A DNA stretch of 64,000 nucleotides from Deinococcus alpinitundrae (GTDB lineage: Bacteria; Deinococcota; Deinococci; Deinococcales; Deinococcaceae). The DNA is taken from assembly GCF_009982895.1 (NCBI RefSeq), contig NZ_WXZL01000003.1, forward strand, positions 124,001 to 188,000, in the 5' to 3' direction. The notes beneath the pieces were generated by a model that did no database searches, was not told where the DNA came from, and saw nothing but the letters and a program-made list of their open reading frames with translations. The position numbers and the translations under genes are program-made. This document shows, piece after piece, positions 1 through 11,261 of the stretch. Within the stretch, counting starts at the first letter, position 1. Each line of letters starts with the position of its first letter.

Positions 1-32
1 CTGACCCGCAACCCTCCCACCACCGTTTTTCG

Positions 33-473
33 ATGACGGTCATCCAGCATGACCGGAAACTCTATCGCCGCTTTGCCCTGAGCTCTCGCGACTTCCAAGA
101 ATTGCTGCACCTGCACGGCATTGGGGCCAGTATCGGCGTGAACGGATGCCCATGAGGACGCCCCTCCTTCACGAGACCCTCCGCGAAGGGTACATCTACC
201 ATTCGGACTTCTCTTCACCGAAGAACTGCGCCCCCGAGAACCCCGTCGGAGTGTGTAGCGTTCGCCACTGGTTATGGCAGGCCGTGGACAAGCACGGGTT
301 CGTGCTCGACATTTCACCGGTATACCGAGGCAACAAAGACCTTCCTGGCTCAGCTGCTGGGGAAATACGATGTCCCAGAGATCATTCATGCCGACCAACT
401 CAGGCGTTACGGAACCGTGATCCGAGGGCTCTCGAGCCTGGCGGACGTCGACCACCAGCACGTGCCGCTGTGA
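33..473 (+). pseudogene. IS6-family transposase remnant
   Basis: Reading across three frames gives pieces of an IS6-type DDE transposase in the right order. The N-terminal piece has LYRRFALSSRDFQELL. A middle piece has FTEELRPREPRRSV followed by HWLWQAVDKHGFVLDI. A C-terminal piece has KTFLAQLLGKYDVPEIIH and RRYGTVIRGLSSLADVDHQH. Stops, frame changes and a missing stretch around the first catalytic Asp make it inactive. No terminal inverted repeats were located. The assignment rests on resemblance to the IS6 core motifs; no database search was run. Confidence 0.8.
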
Positions 474-593
474 CTATTTTCCGGATGATTTCTCCTTCCC
501 TATCAATGGCCAGAGTCCGGGGGCTGAACGGCAGACGTTCTGGAAGTCTCAACCGCACCTGTCGCCTATCTCGATTATTCTGTAAACACTGAA

Positions 594-621
594 GGCTTGG
601 GGGGTTGAGTCCCCTGAAGCC
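594..621 (+). promoter_or_regulatory. Hairpin in the leader of the ArsR-like gene
   Basis: GGCTT and GGGG are answered by CCCC and AAGCC around a short loop, just upstream of the ribosome binding site AAAGGAGTG of the next gene. There is no T-tract, so it is not a classical terminator. It could be a leader structure or a leftover of the decayed element upstream. Confidence 0.3.
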
Positions 622-641
622 GGACCGACCAAAGGAGTGAC

Positions 642-1607
642 ATGCCCGCATCTGGAAGCCGCAGCCTGAGTCTGGAGGGCGAGAGTGCCCTGCCGGTTCT
701 CAAGGCGCTGGCGAACGAGACCCGACTGCTGATTCTCAGCTTGCTGACCCACAACGCCATGAATGTCTCGGAACTCGCCGCAGCGCTCGGTCTCCCACAT
801 TCCACGGTCAATTTCAACCTCAACCAGCTGGTTCACGTTGGCCTGATCACCGTCGAGTACGAACCGGGCACGCGCGGCTCCCAGAAGCTGTGTTCGCGCC
901 GGTACGACGAGGTGGAATTCAGGATGCCCGGCGCGGCGGTGGAGGCCCAGGCTGATCAGGTGACGATCACCATGCCGATCGGAAATTACTCGCATGTGGA
1001 GGCCCAGCCGACCTGCGGCCTCGCTTCGGAGACCAATATCATCGGCATGCTGGACGATCCGCGCTCCTTTTACGAGCCCGAACACGTCTACGCCCAGCTG
1101 CTGTGGTTCGGCGGCAGTGGCCACCTCGATTACGTGTTTCCCAACAACCTGCCCTACGGCGCTGCGCCGACCCAGTTTGACCTCAGCATGGAGATCTGCT
1201 CGGAAGCGCCGCAGTACGACCCGGAGTGGCCCTCGGACATCACGCTATGGATCAACGGCACCGAGGTGGGCACCTGGACCAGTCCTGGCGACTTCGGGGG
1301 CACGCGGGCGCGGCTCACGCCTGCGTGGTGGAACGACGACCAGACCTCACACGGCCTGCTCAAGCACTGGAGCGTGCGTGAGGACGGGGCCTTCATTGAC
1401 GGTGAGAAGCTGTCCGGGGTCAGCTTGCCGGAGTTGCAGTTGACCGGCAGCCACCACATCCGGGTGCGGCTGGGCGTCAAGCCCGACGCCCGCAACTGCG
1501 CGGGGCTGAATTTGTTCGGACGGCGCTTCGGCAATTACGAACAGGACCTGGTGATGCGCATCAATTATGCTTTTCCAAACCATGCCCGCACAGTCAAGGT
1601 GCGCTGA
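642..1607 (+). CDS. ArsR-like winged-helix regulator with large C-terminal domain
   Basis: The first ~85 residues form an ArsR-type winged helix (LKALANETRLLILSLL, then SELAAALGLPHSTVNFNLNQL). The rest of the 321-residue protein, ~220 residues, is a beta-rich region with many Trp, Gly and Asp residues, for example LWFGGSGHLDYVFPNN and WPSDITLWINGTEVGTW. Classical ArsR metal sensors are ~100-120 residues, and no Cys-rich metal site is seen here. Its position next to glycoside hydrolases and a sugar importer suggests a carbohydrate-responsive regulator, with the C-terminal domain binding the sugar; that is inference. The start has a good AAAGGAG site. It converges with the GH2 gene. Confidence 0.8.
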   Translation: MPASGSRSLSLEGESALPVLKALANETRLLILSLLTHNAMNVSELAAALGLPHSTVNFNLNQLVHVGLITVEYEPGTRGSQKLCSRRYDEVEFRMPGAAVEAQADQVTITMPIGNYSHVEAQPTCGLASETNIIGMLDDPRSFYEPEHVYAQLLWFGGSGHLDYVFPNNLPYGAAPTQFDLSMEICSEAPQYDPEWPSDITLWINGTEVGTWTSPGDFGGTRARLTPAWWNDDQTSHGLLKHWSVREDGAFIDGEKLSGVSLPELQLTGSHHIRVRLGVKPDARNCAGLNLFGRRFGNYEQDLVMRINYAFPNHARTVKVR

Positions 1608-1611
1608 GCCG

Positions 1612-1640
1612 CCGGTCCCCGCGTGACGGTCGGGGACGGC
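1612..1640. terminator. Possible hairpin between convergent genes
   Basis: GTCCCCG (1615-1621) pairs with CGGGGAC (1631-1637) across a 9-base loop, and flanking GCC/GGC could extend the stem with a bulge. It lies in the 37-bp gap between two convergent genes. No strong T-tract follows on either strand, so termination is only plausible. Confidence 0.35.
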
Positions 1641-1644
1641 AGCC

Positions 1645-3501
<1,857 letters not shown>

Positions 3502-3578
3502 GAGGTCTCCAGGGCCGTCCGGCTCCAGGGCAAGGTGTCACAAGATAAGTTGATTACTTTCGAATTCTGCCGTCATTA

Positions 3579-3594
3579 GAATAGTCAATTATTC
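3579..3594. promoter_or_regulatory. Inverted repeat in divergent control region
   Basis: GAATA and TATTC flank a 6-base centre in an AT-rich stretch ~80 bp upstream of the GH2 start codon. The position fits an operator or the promoter of the leftward GH2 gene. No clear -35/-10 pair was assigned for that gene. Confidence 0.3.
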
Positions 3595-3765
3595 GCAGAA
3601 TGCAATCTCACCCGGCGGGGCTGGTGGCGCAGACTCGGCGGCGAGAAACGGTTCCGCGAAAGCTATAAACCTGCTTCCCGACGCAAGAGCCCGGTATACC
3701 AGGCTGACTCTCTCCAAGTTGAAACAAGAAAGTCTCCAAAAAAACTGCACCATTCGCACGAAAAG

Positions 3766-3783
3766 TGAAAGTCGCGACTTTCA
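3766..3783. promoter_or_regulatory. 18-bp perfect palindrome, candidate operator
   Basis: TGAAAGTCGCGACTTTCA is a perfect palindrome centred ~28 bp upstream of the -35 box of the sugar-importer promoter. A second small inverted repeat, CTTTC-TT-GAAAG (3789-3800), abuts that -35 box and shares the GAAAG half. Perfect symmetry of this length is unlikely by chance in a ~450-bp gap. A dimeric regulator is the natural reader, perhaps the ArsR-like protein encoded at the start of the locus; that pairing is inference. Confidence 0.6.
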
Positions 3784-3802
3784 TCGTTCTTTCTTGAAAG
3801 GA

Positions 3803-3831
3803 TTGACGGGTATTTCACCGTAGTGTAGTGT
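3803..3831 (+). promoter_or_regulatory. Promoter of the CUT1 sugar-importer operon
   Basis: TTGACG, a 17-bp spacer, then TAGTGT. It lies ~120 bp upstream of the binding-protein start and directly downstream of the palindromes, so an upstream-bound regulator could act on it. Confidence 0.5.
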
Positions 3832-3949
3832 AGGAGGCGCACATCACTTAAGAGCATCTCGGGCCGCCAGCGCGGCAACGTTCAGGATACCCACGTCTCG
3901 GAAGCGCTGCTTCTGGAGGGTGGTTTCCGCTTATTGGAGGCTAGATTTC

Positions 3950-5278
3950 ATGTCCGCACCCCTGTCCCGCTTGATCCTGCTGAGCGCCGCCGTGAGTCTT
4001 GCCACGCTCTCCAACCCGGCCAGTGCCCAGGCCTATTCCGGCCCCAAAGTCACCCTCACCTTTCTGCACGGCTTTACCGGTGCAGACCGCCCAGTAATGG
4101 AAGGGCTGATCAAGAAGTACAACGACACCCACCCCAACGTGCAGGTGCGCGGTCAGGCACAGCCCTGGGGCACTACCTGGCAGCAGCTCCCGACGCTGGT
4201 CGCTTCGGGCAAGGCCCCTGACGTCGTGGTGATCAACGAAGATCAGATCACCGGCTTCGTGGCGCGCGGTGCAGTGTCTCCGCTCACCCCGGCTGAGCTG
4301 AAGGCGGCGGGCATCAACAAAACCAATTTCTTCGGTCCGCTGTTTGCCACGGCGGATTACAAGAATCAGGCCTACGGAGTGCCGATCTCCAGCGTCGCCT
4401 ACGTGATGTTCTATAACAAGGACCTGATGAAAAAGGCGGGGCTGGACCCCAGCAAGCCGCCGCGTACCCGTGCCGAATTCCTGAAAGCTGCCCTGGCCTG
4501 CACCGTGGACAAGAGTGGCAAGAAGGCGGGCGAGGCGGGCTTTGATCCCAAGAATCTCGACACCTGGGGCGTCAGCCTGTACAACAACTGGGTCGGCTCG
4601 CGGGCGGCCTACGCGGCCATTCTCCAGAACGGCGGCCAGCTGGTTGACAAGGATCAGAACGCAGCCTTCAACTCGCCGCAGGCCGTCAGCGCCGTGCAGT
4701 TCTTGGTCGATCTGGTGCAAAAACAGCATGTGGCCCGTCCCAACAGCACCGAGGAAGCTGAGCTGGCGGCTTTCAGCCAGGGCAAGGTGTGCATGTTCCC
4801 CAGCGGTCAGTGGTACCTCGACCGCTTCGAGACCCAGAAGATGAACTTCGGGGTGACCTTCTTTCCGCGCGTGGGCGGGAGCGTCAAGGACGCCGCCTGG
4901 GGCGGCTCCAGCCACCTGACGTTGCCCAAGCAGCCGTCCGGTTACGACGCCAACAAACGCAAGGCTGCGCTGGACTTCATGGCCTGGATAAGCCAGCCTG
5001 CCCAGAACCTGACCTGGACGAGCACCGGCAGTCTGCCCACCCAGGGCGCCGTCGCCCAGAACCCCGCCTTTGAAAAAACCTCCATCAGCGGCATCTTCGA
5101 CCGCTTGGGAAGCGTCTACGCCACCAGCGGCTATCCCTGGGTCGGCCAGGTGATGGGGCCGTTCGATCAAGCGTGGGAGGCCGCATATCTGGGCAAGAAG
5201 ACTGTTTCACAGGCCCTGAGCGACGGTGTGAAGGAATCTAACAAGCAGATCGAGCAGGCCCGAAAGAACTTCCAGTAA
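3950..5278 (+). CDS. Sugar ABC transporter substrate-binding protein (family 1)
   Basis: A 442-residue exported lipid-free binding protein of the CUT1/family 1 type. It starts with a Sec signal peptide ([15 protein letters not shown], cleavage likely after NPASAQA). The mature part begins with the typical [11 protein letters not shown] and contains [11 protein letters not shown], the [21 protein letters not shown] signature and [13 protein letters not shown]. The ATG was chosen because TTGGAGG sits 9 bases upstream; a GTG 30 bases earlier would spoil the signal peptide. It is the first gene of an operon with two permeases and two GH43 enzymes, so it probably captures arabino- or xylo-oligosaccharides. 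Confidence 0.93.
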   Translation: MSAPLSRLILLSAAVSLATLSNPASAQAYSGPKVTLTFLHGFTGADRPVMEGLIKKYNDTHPNVQVRGQAQPWGTTWQQLPTLVASGKAPDVVVINEDQITGFVARGAVSPLTPAELKAAGINKTNFFGPLFATADYKNQAYGVPISSVAYVMFYNKDLMKKAGLDPSKPPRTRAEFLKAALACTVDKSGKKAGEAGFDPKNLDTWGVSLYNNWVGSRAAYAAILQNGGQLVDKDQNAAFNSPQAVSAVQFLVDLVQKQHVARPNSTEEAELAAFSQGKVCMFPSGQWYLDRFETQKMNFGVTFFPRVGGSVKDAAWGGSSHLTLPKQPSGYDANKRKAALDFMAWISQPAQNLTWTSTGSLPTQGAVAQNPAFEKTSISGIFDRLGSVYATSGYPWVGQVMGPFDQAWEAAYLGKKTVSQALSDGVKESNKQIEQARKNFQ

Positions 5279-5300
5279 TGTCGGTCCGGTAGTGCCATTG

Positions 5301-5352
5301 GCGGCCCGGTCCCTTCTCCTCTGGTCTTCCGAGGTGAGGCGGGCCGGGCCGC
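5301..5352 (+). repeat. Long hairpin between binding-protein and permease genes
   Basis: GCGGCCCGG and CCGGGCCGC form a perfect 9-bp outer stem, with CCTC/GAGG able to pair inside. There is no T-tract. In ABC operons such hairpins commonly stabilise the binding-protein message or attenuate read-through, which gives more binding protein than permease. That role here is inferred. Confidence 0.55.
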
Positions 5353-5394
5353 TCTCGTCAGGTTCGTTTACCCCCACACGCGAGGTACTTTGCC

Positions 5395-6336
5395 ATGACC
5401 GTGACCCAGGCGCATCCCCGCACCGACACCGCCCCGGCCCCCAGGCCGCGTCGCCGCCTCGTGCTGGAACCCTACCTGTATCTGCTGCCTCACGCGCTGT
5501 TGTTTTTCCTGTTCACGGTGTATCCCATCGGCTATGGCCTCTACATCAGCGTGCACCGCTGGGATCTGCTCAATCCGGTCAAAGCGTTCGTGGGAAGCGA
5601 GTTTTACCGCAACCTGTTTACGCCCGGCACTCCGCAGGCCGATTTCTTCTGGCACACCTTGTGGAACACCACCTTTTTCACCATCGTCAGCGTGCCGCTG
5701 CTGCTCGCGGCGGCGCTGGGATTGGCGTTGCTGCTGCACCGGCCCATCTTCGGGCGGGCGTTTTTCCGGGCGGTGTTCTTCATGCCCGGCATCCTGACGG
5801 TCTCGGTGATGGGCATCTTGTGGCGCTGGATGTTCGACAACCAGATCGGCCTGGTCAACGCTGCGCGGGACGTGCTGCTGAATGCCCAGCCCATCCCCTG
5901 GCTCTCCACCGAGGGACTGGCCTGGGTCCCGATTGTGGTCGGCACCGTGTGGTGGACACTGGGCTTCAACATGACGCTGTACCTGGCCGCGCTGGGCAAC
6001 GTGCCACTGAGTTTGTACGAGGCCGCCTCGCTCGACGGCGCGACGCCGTGGCAGAGTTTCCGCTTCATCACCCTGCCGCTGCTGGCCCCAGTCACGCTGT
6101 TCGTCTTCGTCACCACCGCACTGGCCTCGTTCCAGCTGTTCGGGCAGTCTCTGGTGATCACTGGCGGCGGGCCGAGCCGCTCGACCCAGAGCGTCATTCA
6201 GTACATCACCGAAGAGGGGTTCTCCAACTCGCAGTACTCCAGCGCCACCGCGATGGGCTTTGCCTTCGGGCTGATCATGCTGATCTTCACCGCCGGGCAG
6301 TTCAGCATCATGGCGCGTGACGTGAAGGGGAACTGA
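5395..6336 (+). CDS. Sugar ABC transporter permease (MalF type)
   Basis: A 313-residue inner-membrane permease with six predicted membrane segments, beginning LYLLPHALLFFLFTVYPIGYGLYISV. The cytoplasmic EAA loop that docks the ATPase reads YEAASLDGATPWQSFRFITLP. It partners with the following MalG-type permease, whose ATG lies 2 bases after this stop. The ATG has CGAGG upstream. No ATPase gene follows, so a shared MsiK-like ATPase encoded elsewhere is presumably used. Confidence 0.93.
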   Translation: MTVTQAHPRTDTAPAPRPRRRLVLEPYLYLLPHALLFFLFTVYPIGYGLYISVHRWDLLNPVKAFVGSEFYRNLFTPGTPQADFFWHTLWNTTFFTIVSVPLLLAAALGLALLLHRPIFGRAFFRAVFFMPGILTVSVMGILWRWMFDNQIGLVNAARDVLLNAQPIPWLSTEGLAWVPIVVGTVWWTLGFNMTLYLAALGNVPLSLYEAASLDGATPWQSFRFITLPLLAPVTLFVFVTTALASFQLFGQSLVITGGGPSRSTQSVIQYITEEGFSNSQYSSATAMGFAFGLIMLIFTAGQFSIMARDVKGN

Positions 6337-6338
6337 CC

Positions 6339-7205
6339 ATGACGAATCTCGCTCCTCCCCCTGTCCAGTCCGTACGCCGCCGCCGGATGCCGCGCGATCT
6401 TCCACGTTTCGTGCTGCTGTGCGTGCTGTCGGTAATTTTCCTGGCGCCGGTGTACTGGATGCTCTCCACCTCACTCAAGTCCGAGGCCGACGCCATCTCT
6501 CTGCCGGTGCAGTGGATTCCCACGCATCCGACCTTCGACAACTACCGCGAAATCCTGACCTCCCCCGACGGCAATATCCTGCGCTGGACCGGCAACTCGC
6601 TGTATGTGGCGCTGGCCTTTACCGTGCTGCATGTCGCTCTGTGTGCCCTGACCGCCTACCCGCTGGCCCGCATGCGCTTTCCGGGGCGCAACGGCTGGTT
6701 CTGGCTGATCTTGTCGAGCATGATGATTCCCGGCATCGTTACCTTGATTCCCACCTACATCATGATGCTCAACTTCGGCTGGATCAATTCGTACCACGCC
6801 CTGATCTGGCCGGGGCTGAGCGGTGTTTTCGGGGTCTTTTTGTTGCGCCAGTTCTTTGTCGGCATTCCGCGCGAACTGGAAGAGGCCGCGCGACTTGACG
6901 GCGCAAATAGTCTGCTGATCCTCTGGCGGATCATTCTGCCGCTGAGTATTCCGGCACTGGCGACCCTGGCGGTGTTCGCCTTCATGGGATCGTGGAACAA
7001 CTTTTTGTGGCCGCTGTACACCGTCACCGACGTGGACAAGATGACGCTGCCGGTGGGCATCACAACGTTCTCGCAGCGTTACGTGACCGAGTACGGCAAG
7101 TTGATGGCAGCCACCACCCTCGCGGCGGTCCCCGCGCTGATCGCCTACCTGATCGCGCAGCGTTTTCTGGAAGCGGGCCTGTCCACCACCGGCCTCAAGG
7201 AGTAG
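6339..7205 (+). CDS. Sugar ABC transporter permease (MalG type)
   Basis: A 288-residue permease with six predicted membrane segments. The family start is seen as [20 protein letters not shown], and the EAA loop as [22 protein letters not shown]. It forms the channel heterodimer with the preceding MalF-type protein. The last codons contain the CAAGGAG ribosome binding site for the next gene, so the importer and the exported GH43 enzyme are translationally linked. Confidence 0.93.
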   Translation: MTNLAPPPVQSVRRRRMPRDLPRFVLLCVLSVIFLAPVYWMLSTSLKSEADAISLPVQWIPTHPTFDNYREILTSPDGNILRWTGNSLYVALAFTVLHVALCALTAYPLARMRFPGRNGWFWLILSSMMIPGIVTLIPTYIMMLNFGWINSYHALIWPGLSGVFGVFLLRQFFVGIPRELEEAARLDGANSLLILWRIILPLSIPALATLAVFAFMGSWNNFLWPLYTVTDVDKMTLPVGITTFSQRYVTEYGKLMAATTLAAVPALIAYLIAQRFLEAGLSTTGLKE

Positions 7206-7207
7206 CG

Positions 7208-8224
7208 ATGCTGCGTTCACGACTTCTGCTGAGTCTCACTGTTTTGCTGTTTTCCACACCGTCCCAGGCGGGGGGAGGCGGTCCGCCGCCGACTGGAAGG
7301 GCCACCACTGCCACCTTCCGCAATCCGGTCCTTGACGAGAACTTCCCCGACCCCTTCATCCTGCACATCGGCCGCACCTACCACGCCTACGCCACCAACA
7401 GTGCCAACGCCAATGTGCCGCACGCCGTCAGCCGTGATCTGGTCCACTGGGAGATCCAGGGCGACGCCATGCCGGTGCTGCCGCCGTGGGTCCGGGGCGG
7501 ACGCACCTGGGCCCCCGAGGTCAGCCAGGTCGGAACGACCTTCGTGTTGTACTTCACGGCCCAGGACGATGCCAGTGGCCGGCAGTGCGTCGGCGCGGCG
7601 ACGGCGACCTCCCCGGCGGGACCGTTCAGAGACCTGTCCACCAAGGCGCTGGTCTGCCAGCTCGGTGAGGGCGGCAGCATCGATGCCAGCCCCTTTCAGG
7701 ACGCCGACGGGAAGCGCTACTTGCTGTGGAAGAACGACGGCAACTGCTGCAACCAGGCGACCAATCTCTATGTGCAGCTGCTCAGTGCCGACGGCCTGAA
7801 ATTGACTGGCAAGGCCAGCACCCTGATCCAGAATTTCCAGCTCTGGGAAGGCAACGTGATCGAGGCCCCCACGCTTCACCGGGCGGGCGGCGTGTATTAC
7901 CTGCTGTACTCCGCCGGGCCGTACGACAGTGACCGGTATGCGGTGGGCTACGCCACGGCCCCGCGCGTGACCGGCCCTTACAAGAAGGCTGCGGAAAATC
8001 CGATTCTGGTCAGCAAAGGGGAAGTGGCTGGGCCGGGCCACCAGACGGTGGTGACCGACGGTGCGGGCCGCACCTGGCTGGCTTACCACGCCTGGACGGC
8101 TGGGCGGACCTCGGACGCCGTGGGGGGCTACCGCAGCTTGCGCCTGGACCCGGTGACCTTCTCGGGTGGCAGGGTCAAGGTGGCAGGACCGACCCTGACA
8201 CCGCAGCGGGCACCCACGCCGTGA
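7208..8224 (+). CDS. Exported glycoside hydrolase family 43
   Basis: A 338-residue five-bladed propeller enzyme with a Sec signal peptide ([16 protein letters not shown]). The three GH43 carboxylates are visible: the catalytic base Asp in [17 protein letters not shown], the pKa-modulating Asp in [14 protein letters not shown], and the acid Glu in [21 protein letters not shown]43 enzymes cleave alpha-L-arabinofuranosides, arabinan or beta-xylosides; the exact linkage is not decidable here. An exported enzyme in the same operon as the importer probably generates the oligosaccharides that are transported. Its end overlaps the next gene by 4 bases. Confidence 0.9.
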   Translation: MLRSRLLLSLTVLLFSTPSQAGGGGPPPTGRATTATFRNPVLDENFPDPFILHIGRTYHAYATNSANANVPHAVSRDLVHWEIQGDAMPVLPPWVRGGRTWAPEVSQVGTTFVLYFTAQDDASGRQCVGAATATSPAGPFRDLSTKALVCQLGEGGSIDASPFQDADGKRYLLWKNDGNCCNQATNLYVQLLSADGLKLTGKASTLIQNFQLWEGNVIEAPTLHRAGGVYYLLYSAGPYDSDRYAVGYATAPRVTGPYKKAAENPILVSKGEVAGPGHQTVVTDGAGRTWLAYHAWTAGRTSDAVGGYRSLRLDPVTFSGGRVKVAGPTLTPQRAPTP

Positions 8225-9144
8225 GCCGCCCGTCTGTGTCCAGTGCCCTGCCGTCCGGTCCCCTGTACCCCGGCGACTTTGCCGATCCTTTCGTAATGCA
8301 GGCGGGCGGCACGTATTACGCTTACGGCACCGGCCTGCACGGCGAGGTGGGGGGACGGGCCTTTGAAGTGCTGTCCTCGCCGGACCTGCTGAACTGGACT
8401 TCGCACGGCGGCGTGCTGGAGCCGCTGGGACCGGAGCGCCTGGATTACTGGGCACCGGAGGTCGCGCTCCAGAATCAGACGTTTTACCTGTATTACTCGG
8501 CAGGTCACGGCGATCAGGGCCACCACCTGAGGGTCGCAGCAGCGACGCATCCGCTCGGCCCATTTAAAGATTTGGGCCTGAACCTGACGCCAAGCGAGCC
8601 GTTCGCCATCGATCCCCATCCCTTCCAGGCCCCGGACGGAACGTGGTGGCTATATTACGCGCGCGACGATCTGGACGGTGAGCGGCCCGGTACTGTGCTG
8701 GCGGTGGCCCCGCTGCACGACATGACCCGGTTGGGCGAGGCGCGGACCATTCTGCGGGCCAGCGGCGACTGGCAACGCTATCAGCAAGACCGCCCGATGT
8801 ACGGCGGCGTCCACGACTGGCACACCCTGGAAGGTCCCTTCGTGCTGTGGCGAAACGGACAGTTTCACCTGCTGTATTCGGGTGGAGCCTGGATTAACGA
8901 GACCTACGGGGTTGGACATGCGGTGGCCGATCACCCGCTCGGTCCCTGGACCGAACCCGTTGAAGGCGCGAATGTCCTGCGGACGGCTGGAACGCTGATC
9001 GGCCCCGGCCACGCCAGCGTCACTGCGCTCAATGGTCAGGACATCCTGGTGTTCCACGCCTGGGACGCTCAGCACACCCGCAGGCAACTACATGCCGCTC
9101 CCCTGCGCTGGGAGGATGGGCGACCCAGCGTATCGGTGCCTTGA
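8221..9144 (+). CDS. Cytoplasmic glycoside hydrolase family 43
   Basis: A 307-residue GH43 protein without a signal peptide, so it should act on imported oligosaccharides. Catalytic residues lie in [19 protein letters not shown] (base Asp), [19 protein letters not shown] (Asp) and [20 protein letters not shown] (acid Glu). It starts at GTG inside the GTGA overlap with the preceding gene, which indicates translational coupling. It is clearly divergent from the exported GH43 upstream rather than a recent duplicate. It is the last gene of the sugar operon; decayed transposase DNA follows. Confidence 0.88.
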   Translation: MSRPSVSSALPSGPLYPGDFADPFVMQAGGTYYAYGTGLHGEVGGRAFEVLSSPDLLNWTSHGGVLEPLGPERLDYWAPEVALQNQTFYLYYSAGHGDQGHHLRVAAATHPLGPFKDLGLNLTPSEPFAIDPHPFQAPDGTWWLYYARDDLDGERPGTVLAVAPLHDMTRLGEARTILRASGDWQRYQQDRPMYGGVHDWHTLEGPFVLWRNGQFHLLYSGGAWINETYGVGHAVADHPLGPWTEPVEGANVLRTAGTLIGPGHASVTALNGQDILVFHAWDAQHTRRQLHAAPLRWEDGRPSVSVP

Positions 9145-9378
9145 CAGCGAGTGGGCAAGCGGTGCCAGCAGGTGGGAGCGCCGACACGCCCCAATGCGCC
9201 CACCTCACCGGCCCTCGAAACGATCCCAGACCTGTCGTCTGATTCGGCGGACACGTCTTGTCAGAACCATGCCACCGGACGAGCGCTATACAGAGTTGGT
9301 GCCTCCTCACCAGAGGGTCTGAAATGAGCAGAATAGGTAGAGTCGTAAGGGAATCTCCGACGACTCTTACCCGAACTG

Positions 9379-9501
9379 CAAAAAACTTGAAGCTCAGCTG
9401 GCCGAAGTGCTCGCTGAACTTCAGGAGATCCCGAACCTGGCGGACGCTAATCACCAGCAGGTGATCTCCACGACACGCTGCAACAACGTTATTAGGCATT
9501 A
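9379..9501 (+). pseudogene. IS6-family transposase fragment
   Basis: A short C-terminal piece reading LQEIPNLADANHQQVISTT then RCNNVI, preceded by KKLEAQLAEVL. It matches the end of the IS6 transposase core and resembles the remnant at the window start (SLADVDHQH). A large internal deletion joins its two parts, and a stop follows RCNNVIRH. Confidence 0.65.
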
Positions 9502-9567
9502 GGCAGCGGACGGGCCTCTACGGGAGGAGTGGCGTCCCTATGAGCGTTCGTTCACGACGAAAATGCC

Positions 9568-9854
9568 GCTCTGCTTAAGACGGGGGTCCGTTATGCCAGC
9601 AGCGAATATCGACAGGCTCTGGAGCGCCTCCAGACACTTCAGAGTCTGAGCCGAAGGGGACAAGGCGGTGATGGGGAGCTTCTTTACCACCCTCAAGCTG
9701 AGGCTTAATCTTCATTGAGCACAGGGAACCCGCACTGACACACGAGACCCGGTCTTCGAATGGATTGAGATTTTTGACAATCGCTAGCGTCGCCATTCCA
9801 GCCTGAGGTACTGCTCATCTGCTCGATTTAAGGAATACCGCTCCGCCCTGAATT
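9568..9854 (+). pseudogene. IS3-family transposase (OrfB) C-terminal remnant
   Basis: Conceptual translation with one frameshift and two in-frame stops gives VRYASSEYRQALERLQ, SLSRRG, then DKAVMGSFFTTLKLRLNLH, VFEWIEIFDN and RRHSSLR. These are the DDE C-terminal hallmarks of IS3/IS150 transposases, including the ESFF-type segment, here GSFF with the catalytic Glu lost. The rest of the element is missing. Confidence 0.75.
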
Positions 9855-10120
9855 GATGCTCCACCCAAGTTTCGCAATATCAGAAGCAGTATGACAGACG
9901 GACGTGGAGTGTCGTTGTGCTTGGCCTGCGAATCCTGGTGCGATCGATCAGCCGAGAACCTGATGACGATGACAAGGAGGTGCTGATCCTGCTCAAGTTC
10001 TTAGAGCTGTCTCACACGGCTTGAGAAAACTGTCGGAAACTGAGGAATCTCTTCGCCAACAAAGTCGATTGGGGCGACGATACGGAACAGGTTCCAGCAC
10101 ATTTTCGCAAAATCGGAATC
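9855..10120. other. Intergenic debris, no gene recognised
   Basis: About 265 bases after the IS3 remnant hold short frames broken by stops in all readings that I tried. Nothing matches a known family by eye. It is most likely further insertion-sequence decay. Confidence 0.4.
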
Positions 10121-11230
10121 TCAGCGGGCGTACAGCTCGTTGGCGTTATGCCACAGGATGCGCTCGGCGGCCCACTGGCTCTCGGCGGAACTCAGGTCGC
10201 CGTCCTCGACCGTCTGCCGCAGAGCCTGTCCCAGACTGCGCCGCGCCCAGCGGGCGGCCAGCCAGTAAAGCTCAGGTGTGCGCTGGGCGTCACTGCTGAT
10301 CAATACCTTGCTGACCGGCGAGAGGTGCAGCGCTTCACGGAACGCCCCGCGCATAGACGCCACGCTGGTGTAGGGAACGGTCAGGCCCAGGTCCAGATGC
10401 ACGCCCCGGTAGACGCTTGCCAGATACCCTGCCTCGCGCACATACGGGTAGCAGTGCAGCAGCACCACCTTCAAGTCCGCGAGTTCGGGTCGCTCGATCA
10501 CGCTGCGCAGGTGCAGCGGATTGGCCAGCCGCATATCAAGGTCCGGGTCGCCGTAGCCGGTGTGAAACTGCACCGGTAACCTGAGTTCGGCGGCGATACG
10601 GAGTCCGAGCAGCAGGGCCGCGTCGAGCAGCGATTTTTCATTAAGCTGCCCACCCTCACGCCTGGCCCGCTCGAAGCTGCGCTCCTGCTCTGGTACGCTG
10701 CTCGACGCGATGTCCAGACCGGTGCGGTAGGCGATGATGCTCTTGAACCCGGCGGCGCTCTGCCCCGCTTCTCGCAGAATACCGTCCAGAGCGCTCAGCA
10801 GTGATTCTGACGTGTCGTGGTGCGCCAGCAGCTTCTCGAGTTCGTTCTCGATGCGCACCACCCGCCGAACCGGCAGCGGCAAGCGCGCCCGGCTTTCCTC
10901 GACGCTCCACAGCCGCTCAGGCCAGAAGCCGTCGTCGATCAGCAGGTGTTGAATATTGGCCTGGCTTAGCAGTTCGGCGCACAGCTCGGCGTAATCGTGG
11001 CGCAGGCGCGTGTCGGTGATCGCCTCGGCGGTCGGCTCGCAGCCGTAGAGTTCGCCCAGATCGCGCATGCTGCGCCGAAAAAATAGCGTGTCCTGGGCGA
11101 AGCGCTGCTGAATGACCGGATCGTAAGCTTCGGTAAAGTAGGCCCCTAACGGGGCGGCTCGCCACAGCGCTTCGTGGTACAGGGCGTGAGCGTGGTGATC
11201 GTAGAAGGGAATGTGTTCGAGGGTGTCCAT
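10121..11230 (-). CDS. Amidohydrolase (amidohydrolase_2 family, FluG N-domain-like)
   Basis: A 369-residue TIM-barrel metal hydrolase. Metal-site motifs are HHAHALYH near the N terminus, PVQFHTGYGDPD, VVLLHCYPY and LISSDAQRTPELYW. The start at MDTLEHIPFYDHHAHA was chosen because the N terminus then begins directly at the metal motif and AAAGG precedes it. It lies 31 bases downstream of a glutamine-synthetase-like gene on the same strand. In the fungal protein FluG, an amidohydrolase of this family is fused to a glutamine-synthetase domain. Substrate is unknown; hydrolysis of a gamma-glutamyl amide or a related amine conjugate is a reasonable guess. Confidence 0.82.
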   Translation of the reverse strand: MDTLEHIPFYDHHAHALYHEALWRAAPLGAYFTEAYDPVIQQRFAQDTLFFRRSMRDLGELYGCEPTAEAITDTRLRHDYAELCAELLSQANIQHLLIDDGFWPERLWSVEESRARLPLPVRRVVRIENELEKLLAHHDTSESLLSALDGILREAGQSAAGFKSIIAYRTGLDIASSSVPEQERSFERARREGGQLNEKSLLDAALLLGLRIAAELRLPVQFHTGYGDPDLDMRLANPLHLRSVIERPELADLKVVLLHCYPYVREAGYLASVYRGVHLDLGLTVPYTSVASMRGAFREALHLSPVSKVLISSDAQRTPELYWLAARWARRSLGQALRQTVEDGDLSSAESQWAAERILWHNANELYAR

Positions 11231-11261
11231 GTCGTTACCTTTCGGCGCCATACCGTTCGGC

